Positions 7,507-12,084 of a stretch of DNA of 15,688 bases are shown here, in pieces (the first letter of the stretch is position 1; each line of letters opens with the position of its first letter). Under the pieces are notes generated by a model. That model saw only the letters and a program-made list of their open reading frames with translations. It was not told the origin of the DNA and did no database searches. The translations under genes were made by a program, and so were the position numbers. Source of the DNA: Candidatus Omnitrophota bacterium (GTDB taxonomy: Bacteria > Omnitrophota > Gorgyraeia > 2-01-FULL-45-10); NCBI GenBank assembly GCA_022703295.1, contig JAKLDX010000012.1, forward strand, positions 1 to 15,688, in the 5' to 3' direction.

Positions 7507-8790
7507 TTAAAATTTGTTTATTACAAGCCCCGAAACAGGCTTCGGGTAAAAATATGTCGCTTTGCGCGGCATGCGCTCGCCCAGCTTCGCCACGTTCTTA
7601 ACCTGCGCTACTTTAGTCGGATTCAGGAAGAAGGCTATTCTGGCTTCTCCCTTGTCCACCGAACGCGCAGTTTCTCCCGGGTCTTTCATGAATTCTATAT
7701 TATCGTCGTCGTCCCGCACGCCCAGCACGTGCTGGAATATGAATAAGTGCAATATCGAGACGTCGAGCCTCTTCCAGTTCCTGGATTTGTCTTTCATGAC
7801 CTTATCGGACTGCCGCGGATCTTTCAGTTTTAAAACGTAAAAATCGCTACCGTCATACATACCGAATACATGCGAGCTCGCCTGGGACGATAATTTCCGC
7901 ATCATCATGTTCTGAGACTTCATCTTACTGATACTGAAAAATTTTTCCAGCCGCGGGAGCACGGCGTCTTCCGGCAGCGTACCTAGGTCCCTGACCAGGC
8001 GGTGCGCCGGCAGTATCGTAAGTATATCTTCGCCGGATTCCGCGAAATACACCATTATATACCCCGAAGACCTTTTCAGCTTTTCGGATACATTCGCGCC
8101 CAGCATTTCGCCGTGGAACATCTTTGCCACTTCGAAGCGGTGATGGCCGTCGGCTATGAATATCTCCTTGCCGGCCATCACATCCTCCACGCTCTTTATG
8201 AAAGCTGGAGAGTCCATCCTCCAGAGCCTGTTCCTTACATTCTCAAATTTTATATCCGCGACAGGCTTGTTCCTGGAACAGAATTTAAGAAGGATCTTCC
8301 GTATCGCGTGCGCCTTGTCGTCATACAGGACGAATATCGGGCTCAAATTCGCCTTGACTTCGCGCATCAGGCTGAGCCTGTCGACCTTCGGCGCCTTAAG
8401 GGTATTCTCGTGCGGCAGGACGCCCTTTTCACCTTTCGGTGTATCGATGGCCATCAGGCTGATAAAGCCCGGCCTCTCGATGGTCTTATTTCCGTATTTA
8501 TAGGTTTGGGAATATATGTAGATGGCGGGGCTTTTGTCCTGAACGAATATTTTACCGGCGATCCACGACTCGAAACATTTCCCGGCCCTGGTGTAACGAT
8601 TGTCCCCGGCCGTATCGGATGATTCTATTTTATTCAATATTAGCCTGACGATATTGCTGGGGTGGGCCTTGTAAAGCGATTCCTGCATCTTCGGCGGTAT
8701 GACATCGTAAGGAGGGGCGACAACTTTTGAAAGGTCGCCTACCTTATCGGCATTATACCGAAGGCCCCTGAAAGGCGTTATTTTTGGCAA
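7507..8790 (-). CDS. DUF1015 family protein
   Basis: 427 residues, the usual length for this family of unknown function. Diagnostic blocks are seen: ITPFRGLRYN at the start, VAPPYDVI (24-31), GVLPHENTLKAPKVDRL (123-139), NLSPIFVLYDD (148-158) and IADGHHRFEVA (212-222). The DGHHR motif resembles the nucleotide-binding motif of the ParB/Srx-fold serine kinases (SerK/SbnI type). This is an analogy that hints at a phosphotransfer or nucleotide role, not evidence of one. The start is TTG at 8790, supported by GAGG six nt upstream and by the match to the family N-terminus. It lies 2 nt after the vanZ-like stop, and the corrinoid gene follows 17 nt later. Cytoplasmic; no signal or membrane segments. 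Confidence 0.9.
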   Translation of the reverse strand: MPKITPFRGLRYNADKVGDLSKVVAPPYDVIPPKMQESLYKAHPSNIVRLILNKIESSDTAGDNRYTRAGKCFESWIAGKIFVQDKSPAIYIYSQTYKYGNKTIERPGFISLMAIDTPKGEKGVLPHENTLKAPKVDRLSLMREVKANLSPIFVLYDDKAHAIRKILLKFCSRNKPVADIKFENVRNRLWRMDSPAFIKSVEDVMAGKEIFIADGHHRFEVAKMFHGEMLGANVSEKLKRSSGYIMVYFAESGEDILTILPAHRLVRDLGTLPEDAVLPRLEKFFSISKMKSQNMMMRKLSSQASSHVFGMYDGSDFYVLKLKDPRQSDKVMKDKSRNWKRLDVSILHLFIFQHVLGVRDDDDNIEFMKDPGETARSVDKGEARIAFFLNPTKVAQVKNVAKLGERMPRKATYFYPKPVSGLVINKF

Positions 8791-8792
8791 TT

Positions 8793-9179
8793 CTAACCTC
8801 TTTTTTTATAAAGAAAAACGCCGATGCCTAACCCTGCGAAATCGGCGGCCAGATCAAATATATCCATTTCTCTGCCCGGTACAAAACCCTGATGCCATTC
8901 ATCCAACGCGGCATAGGCAGCGGCTATTATTATAGACAAAATTATCGTTCCTGCCAAGTTAATATTTAATATGCCCGCGGAAGCGCCTGACATCACAAAG
9001 GCCCGCACGAGGAGAAAGCCGAGAATGCCGTATTCCGCCGCATGGGCGATCTTGTCAAGGCCTTCCGGGCCTATCCTCGGGATGTCCTTTCCCGGGACGG
9101 ACGAAAGGCCGAATATGGCGAGCATCCATATAAATACCGGCACCCAGTATCTCAACTTTATCGCGCCGGGCCTAACCAT
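8793..9179 (-). CDS. VanZ-like family membrane protein
   Basis: 128 residues with about four hydrophobic segments (about 11-27, 49-65, 74-91, 108-124). VanZ-family motifs are clear: LDKIAHAAEYG (41-51) and DEWHQGFVPGR (93-103), followed by a conserved Asp-containing helix MDIFDLAADFAG. VanZ homologues are inner-membrane proteins of uncertain biochemical role; the namesake gives low-level teicoplanin resistance in enterococci, but most homologues are not resistance genes. The ATG overlaps the end of the fmdB-like gene by 8 nt, implying coupled translation; no strong ribosome-binding site is present. Confidence 0.88.
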   Translation of the reverse strand: MVRPGAIKLRYWVPVFIWMLAIFGLSSVPGKDIPRIGPEGLDKIAHAAEYGILGFLLVRAFVMSGASAGILNINLAGTIILSIIIAAAYAALDEWHQGFVPGREMDIFDLAADFAGLGIGVFLYKKRG

Positions 9180-9441
9180 GTTTCTTTTTGTGGGCTGGGC
9201 AGCTCTTGCAGCTGTCCGATTTCAGATCGGCCTTATGGCAGGTATCGCCTGAAGGCGTCTTCTTCTTGTAATCCGTCTCGTAGAAACCGCTGCCCTTGAA
9301 TATTATACCGCTGCCGGTGCCGATAAGCCTGTGGGCCTTGGCGCCGCATTCCGGGCATTCTTTGACCGGCTTGTCGCTCATCTTCTGGAATACTTCAAAC
9401 CGTTTTTTGCATTTCGAACATTCGTAATCGTAAGTCGGCAT
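9172..9441 (-). CDS. FmdB-family zinc-ribbon protein
   Basis: 89 residues. It begins MPTYDYECSKCKKRFEV and has a CxxC...CxxC zinc ribbon (C8, C11, C29, C32 in ECPECG), the signature of the FmdB putative regulatory family. The middle segment GSGIIFKGSGFYETDY is also typical. The C-terminal tail holds three further Cys and is rich in Lys and His, ending KKKHG. The molecular role of the family is not settled; regulation was proposed for the FmdB of Methylophilus. The start is well supported by AAGGAG five nt upstream. It overlaps the vanZ-like gene and follows dnaJ across a 136-bp gap filled by the second heptamer element. Confidence 0.9.
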   Translation of the reverse strand: MPTYDYECSKCKKRFEVFQKMSDKPVKECPECGAKAHRLIGTGSGIIFKGSGFYETDYKKKTPSGDTCHKADLKSDSCKSCPAHKKKHG

Positions 9442-9463
9442 CGTAGCTCCTTGTAATAGGCAT

Positions 9464-9574
9464 GTTTTAATTTAAAACTTAAAATCTAAAAGCTAAAAAC
9501 TATAACTTAAAGCTTAAAACTAAAATCCGGGTCCGAAGAACACAACAGTTTTGAGTTTTGAGTTCTAAGTTTTA
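9464..9574. repeat. 111-bp inverted heptamer-array element, copy 2
   Basis: Same layout as the copy at 6753-6863: left arm of TAAAANC-type 7-mers (TAAAACT, TAAAATC, TAAAAGC, TAAAAAC, TATAACT, TAAAGCT), spacer with the imperfect palindrome GTCCGAAGAAC, and right arm GTTTTGA, GTTTTGA, GTTCTAA, GTTTTAG. It ends 3 nt from the dnaJ stop codon (9580-9578) and lies 22 nt before the fmdB-like start. Most differences between copies are in the arms; the segment around ATAACTTAAAGCTTAAAACT is identical. Confidence 0.85.
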
Positions 9575-9577
9575 GGT

Positions 9578-10750
9578 TTATCTAAACATCCTCTTCATCT
9601 TCTCCAGGAATGACCTCGCCAGAGGGCTGGAACTATCACCGGATATCCTTGCATATTCTTTCAGAAGCCTCTTCTGTTCGGCATTAAGGTCTGTCGGAAC
9701 ATCTATCTTGACCTTCACGAGCTGGTCGCCCCTGCCGCGGCCGTGAAGTTCCGGTATGCCTTTGCCCCTTAAGCGGAATATCCTGTCGCTCTGTGTACCT
9801 GACGGCACTTTCATCATTATCTTGCCTTCAAGCGTAGGTACTTCCGCCTCTCCACCCAGCGCCGCCGTGGCAAAATTTACCGGCACCTCGCACATTATAT
9901 CGGAACCTTGCCGCTCGAATATTTCATGCGGCCTCACGTATATGGCGATGTACAGATCACCGCGCCGGCCGCCTTTTTCGCCGGCCTCACCTTCGCCGTG
10001 TATCCTAAGTTTTGACCCCGAGTCCACGCCCGCGGGTATCTTAAAATCTATATTCCTTTTTGTCTTGACCCTGCCGCGGCCTCCGCAAACAGAACACGGC
10101 GTCTTTATTATCATTCCCTCACCGCCGCAATTGTCACACGTCCTGATGACGTTAAAAAATCCGCTCGACGAGCTCACCTTGCCGCGGCCTCCGCATACAG
10201 GGCAGCGTTCGGTCTTGGATCCGGGCTTAGCGCCCGTGCCGCCGCACTCATCGCAGGTTTCATGGCGCGGGATCGTTATCGATTTTTCGGTCCCGAAAGC
10301 CGCTTCCTCGAAAGTTATTTCCAGCTGATACTCGAGATCGCTTCCGCGCCTCTGGCCGCCGCGGCGTCCGCCTGTCTCGTAGGAGCCGCCGAATACGTCG
10401 CCGCCCATCCCGAAACTCTGGAACAGGTCGCTTAGGTCAAATCCTCCGAATATGTCTTTGACATCGTCGAAATGGTGGAAGTCCTGCCATGTAAACCCGC
10501 CCTGTTTGAACGAATTGTCCACGCCCTCATGCCCGTACTGGTCGTACGTGGCCTTCTTCTGCGGGTCCATCAGGACTTCGTACGCCTCGGATACCTCCTT
10601 GAACTTCTCCTCCGCCGCTTTCTTCTGATCGGCAGCGACACGGTCGGGGTGATATTTCAGCGCGAGGTTGCGGTAAGCCTTCTTTATCTCTTCGGGTGTC
10701 GCGCTTTTCGATATGCCGAGGACTTCATAATAATCACGTTTCGTTGCCAT
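9578..10750 (-). CDS. dnaJ: Chaperone protein DnaJ (type I Hsp40)
   Basis: 390 residues. Stimulates DnaK ATP hydrolysis and delivers unfolded clients, in the cytoplasm. J domain (1-70) with HPD at 34-36; Gly/Phe-rich region (about 75-136); four zinc-binding CxxCGGxG repeats starting at C166, C183, C205 and C219; then the two C-terminal beta-sandwich substrate domains and dimerization tail. The start is taken at 10750 (MATKRDYYEVLG), the canonical N-terminus, with AAAAGGA four nt upstream. An in-frame ATG at 10864 would add 38 residues, but these are encoded by palindromic DNA and match nothing in the family. No CIRCE operator is seen upstream, and the gene is separated from dnaK by 1.3 kb. 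Confidence 0.96.
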   Translation of the reverse strand: MATKRDYYEVLGISKSATPEEIKKAYRNLALKYHPDRVAADQKKAAEEKFKEVSEAYEVLMDPQKKATYDQYGHEGVDNSFKQGGFTWQDFHHFDDVKDIFGGFDLSDLFQSFGMGGDVFGGSYETGGRRGGQRRGSDLEYQLEITFEEAAFGTEKSITIPRHETCDECGGTGAKPGSKTERCPVCGGRGKVSSSSGFFNVIRTCDNCGGEGMIIKTPCSVCGGRGRVKTKRNIDFKIPAGVDSGSKLRIHGEGEAGEKGGRRGDLYIAIYVRPHEIFERQGSDIMCEVPVNFATAALGGEAEVPTLEGKIMMKVPSGTQSDRIFRLRGKGIPELHGRGRGDQLVKVKIDVPTDLNAEQKRLLKEYARISGDSSSPLARSFLEKMKRMFR

Positions 10751-10772
10751 AAATCCTTTTCTATTAAATAGC

Positions 10773-10793
10773 GGCGGGCCTTTCGTGGCCGCC
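10773..10793. other. GC-rich hairpin upstream of dnaJ
   Basis: GGCGGGCC (10773-10780) can pair with GGCCGCC (10787-10793) with one bulged G and a six-base loop. On the minus strand it would lie in the dnaJ leader, about 23 nt before the ATG. It may affect translation start, but no known class of riboregulator is recognised. Confidence 0.4.
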
Positions 10794-10804
10794 TTTCGCT
10801 TGTC

Positions 10805-10831
10805 GCAAATTGCATTGGGCATGCAATTTGC
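10805..10831. other. Perfect 11-bp stem-loop upstream of dnaJ
   Basis: GCAAATTGCAT (10805-10815) and ATGCAATTTGC (10821-10831) are exact inverted repeats around the 5-nt loop TGGGC. It is one of several palindromes in the gap between dnaJ and the SemiSWEET gene. No T-run follows on either strand, so it is not an intrinsic terminator. Confidence 0.7.
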
Positions 10832-10835
10832 TGTG

Positions 10836-10927
10836 CAAAATTTTGATGGCCAATGAACCTGCAAACCCGTTATATATGGCGCAGTTTCATTGTCCTTGCT
10901 AAACCGCCCAATGTATCAAAATTTTGA
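10836..10927. repeat. 92-bp nested palindromic element with AAAATTTT ends
   Basis: Outer arms CAAAATTTTGAT (10836-10847) and ATCAAAATTTTG (10916-10927) are perfect 12-bp inverted repeats. Inside them CAATGAACCTGC (10851-10862) and GCAGTTTCATTG (10881-10892) are inverted with one mismatch. The whole could extrude as a hairpin or cruciform. Function unknown. Confidence 0.65.
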
Positions 10928-10938
10928 ACAGTCGCTCC

Positions 10939-10963
10939 GGCGGCGCACAAAAGTCCCGCCGCC
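10939..10963. other. GC hairpin GGCGGCG/CGCCGCC
   Basis: Exact 7-bp inverted repeat (10939-10945 and 10957-10963) around an 11-nt loop. It lies next to the 92-bp palindromic element in the dnaJ-SemiSWEET gap. No adjoining T-run. Confidence 0.5.
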
Positions 10964-11078
10964 AAAACGAAAAATTTCAACTCACTATAAACATAATGCC
11001 AATTCCACCTTAAATCTCGTGTCGGCATTTAATAATGTATTTTGGGAATGTGCCATTTAGGGACATGCCTTGTTATTT

Positions 11079-11132
11079 TTTCCTATAACCCTTGCCTCAA
11101 CACCTACACCCATCGTCTAACTTCCTGTTTTC
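11079..11132. repeat. 54-bp C-rich/G-rich repeat, copy 1
   Basis: About 81% identical over 54 bp (44 of 54 by hand) to 12031-12084, sharing TTTCCTATA, CAACACCTACACC and ACTTCCT blocks. On the minus strand it carries G runs spaced 6-8 nt apart. On the plus strand a run of six Ts (11076-11081) overlaps its left end, preceded by an imperfect hairpin (ATGTGCC and GGGACAT, 11049-11066). The other copy has the same order of hairpin, T-run and repeat. Confidence 0.65.
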
Positions 11133-11146
11133 CCGTACCACTTCCT

Positions 11147-11399
11147 AAAATTTTTCGCCTCTATCGATGGCGGAAGTTCTGGGAGCCGCCTCGAGGACGC
11201 TCGGGATTCGTGCTGAGCGGGGCGTAAAATTTCGAGCGGGCATGGTGCTGTTGTATAAGCATATGCGAGCGAGAAATTTTTTCGAGCGAAATTTCCACGC
11301 TGGGGAAATTTCGCGTCCCCGCGAAGCACAATCCCGGGCAGCCGAGCATCCCTACGAACCACGAGCCGCAGCACATTAAGCACCGTGGCGAAAAATTTT
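11147..11399. repeat. 253-bp fold-back element with 13-bp terminal inverted repeats
   Basis: The ends AAAATTTTTCGCC (11147-11159) and GGCGAAAAATTTT (11387-11399) are perfect inverted repeats. Internal arms 11203-11233 and 11305-11335 are also inverted, matching at 26 of about 30 aligned positions with two gaps. A further perfect stem GAAATTTCC/GGAAATTTC lies at 11288-11296 and 11304-11312. The right end overlaps the SemiSWEET stop codon (TAA, 11400-11398). No transposase and no clear target duplication are seen. Short ORFs on both strands inside it (11383-11117 minus, 11167-11379 plus) look like by-products of the palindrome. Confidence 0.7.
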
Positions 11400-11652
11400 A
11401 CTTATACTTCAGCTTCATTACCAGTATATACGATCCTATAACGAGCGTAATCGCGTTTGCGATGGCGATCGGAAGGCTCTTTACGACGATGCCGTAAGAC
11501 AGCCATAGGACGACTCCTATTATGAACACTATGTACATAGGTAAAGAAAGATCGCGCGTATGGCGCGTCCGGTAAATCTTGACCGCCTGCGGCAGGAATG
11601 AGATCGTCGTCATCGCCCCTGCGGCAAGGCCTAGAATATTCACATAATCCAT
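11398..11652 (-). CDS. SemiSWEET sugar transporter (MtN3/PQ-loop family)
   Basis: 84 residues forming three transmembrane helices (about 4-24, 37-57, 62-80), the size of bacterial SemiSWEETs, which work as homodimers to let sugars equilibrate across the inner membrane. The PQ motif is in SFLPQAVKIYRTR (P21-Q22). The conserved turn LSLPMYIVF and the Trp-Tyr pair in VVLWLSYG also fit the family. Start ATG has AAAGGA seven nt upstream. It follows the YHS-domain gene by 15 nt, so the two are probably co-transcribed. Its stop codon is the first sequence of the 253-bp fold-back element. Substrate (glucose, sucrose or other) cannot be told from sequence. Confidence 0.92.
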   Translation of the reverse strand: MDYVNILGLAAGAMTTISFLPQAVKIYRTRHTRDLSLPMYIVFIIGVVLWLSYGIVVKSLPIAIANAITLVIGSYILVMKLKYK

Positions 11653-11667
11653 GGAAACGTCCTTTAT

Positions 11668-11970
11668 TTACCTGGGCTCGCCGGCCTTTATCTTGGAGAT
11701 GTATTTCTCGGGATCTGCCTTGAACAGCGCTATACACATAGGGCAGCACAGATTGTAGATCTTCCCTTTATATTCCACCGTAATTGGATTTTTCATATTA
11801 ACCGGATCGCCGGTAACCGGGCATACGGTATTGTTAACTTTTACCGGGGATGCAGATACGCCTTCGGCCTTCGCGCTATCGGACTGGCATATCCCGCACT
11901 CCGTGAACATCAAAGCGCACGCCAAGCCGATAATACTTACGACCCCAACCATTAAGCTAAGTTTCTTCAT
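11668..11970 (-). CDS. Secreted YHS-domain protein
   Basis: 100 residues. A basic N-terminus and hydrophobic stretch (about 5-22) form a signal peptide; cleavage could follow AKA near residue 35. No clear lipobox is seen. The rest is one YHS/TRASH-like domain: CPVTGDPV (C50), VEYKGKIYNLCCPMC (C75, C76, C79) and FKADPEKYI. Domains of this kind bind metal ions, often copper or other soft metals, and are found in metal sensors and periplasmic traps, so a periplasmic metal-binding role is inferred. The ATG at 11970 is preferred over the adjacent in-frame GTG at 11973 because AAGGAGG lies five nt before the ATG. It is 15 nt upstream of the SemiSWEET gene, a pairing without an obvious functional link. 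Confidence 0.85.
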   Translation of the reverse strand: MKKLSLMVGVVSIIGLACALMFTECGICQSDSAKAEGVSASPVKVNNTVCPVTGDPVNMKNPITVEYKGKIYNLCCPMCIALFKADPEKYISKIKAGEPR

Positions 11971-11993
11971 CACAGCCTCCTTCTCACTATTTT

Positions 11994-12027
11994 AAGGGAC
12001 GGCTCCAGGGCCGTCCCTTTAGTTTTT
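11994..12027 (+). terminator. Strong hairpin plus T-run, oriented for plus-strand transcription
   Basis: AAGGGACGGC (11994-12003) and GCCGTCCCTT (12010-12019) form a perfect 10-bp stem with a 6-nt loop, followed on the plus strand by TAGTTTTTTT. This is the layout of an intrinsic terminator for plus-strand transcripts, yet no plus-strand gene is seen. On the minus strand, downstream of dnaK, it has an A-run before and only TTAAAAT after, so there it is more likely a 3'-end stabilising structure or a weak terminator. Confidence 0.6.
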
Positions 12028-12030
12028 TTA

Positions 12031-12084
12031 TTTCCTATACCCCTTACCCCAACACCTACACCTCTAGCCTGACTTCCTATTTAC
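12031..12084. repeat. 54-bp C-rich/G-rich repeat, copy 2, abutting dnaK stop
   Basis: Partner of 11079-11132. Its right end overlaps the dnaK stop codon (TAA, 12083-12081). On the transcribed minus strand the G runs read GG-TGTA-GG-TGTT-GGGG-TAA-GGGG-TATA-GG, which could form a two-layer G-quadruplex in the 3' UTR. Confidence 0.65.

Larger units (their letters stand above)
10751..11397. other. Gene-free interval upstream of dnaJ
   Basis: This 647-bp stretch has no convincing coding sequence. It holds, from low to high coordinates: a GC hairpin, a perfect 11-bp stem-loop, a 92-bp nested palindrome, another GC hairpin, one copy of the 54-bp repeat and the 253-bp fold-back element. The dnaJ promoter must lie in or beyond it, but I could not pick a convincing -35/-10 pair. 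No CIRCE, tRNA or known riboswitch is recognised. Confidence 0.6.

Noticed and set aside
6753..9574. CRISPR array or tRNA cluster in the AT-rich repeats
   Set aside because: Units are 7 nt without spacers, only two 111-bp copies exist 2.6 kb apart, no cas genes are present, and no cloverleaf is seen.
10751..10864. N-terminal extension of dnaJ by 38 residues from an in-frame ATG at 10864
   Set aside because: The added residues are encoded by the palindromic repeat region, and the canonical DnaJ start MATKRDYYEVLG with a ribosome-binding site lies at 10750.
10981..11020. Sigma-54 promoter upstream of dnaJ (TTGGCATTATGTTTAT on the minus strand)
   Set aside because: The GG element is present but no GC pair is found at the required -12 position.
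11117..11383. 88-residue minus-strand ORF and overlapping plus-strand ORF (11167-11379)
   Set aside because: Both lie in the fold-back element, are Arg-rich without recognisable domains, have no good ribosome-binding site, and open frames on both strands are expected from a GC-rich palindrome.
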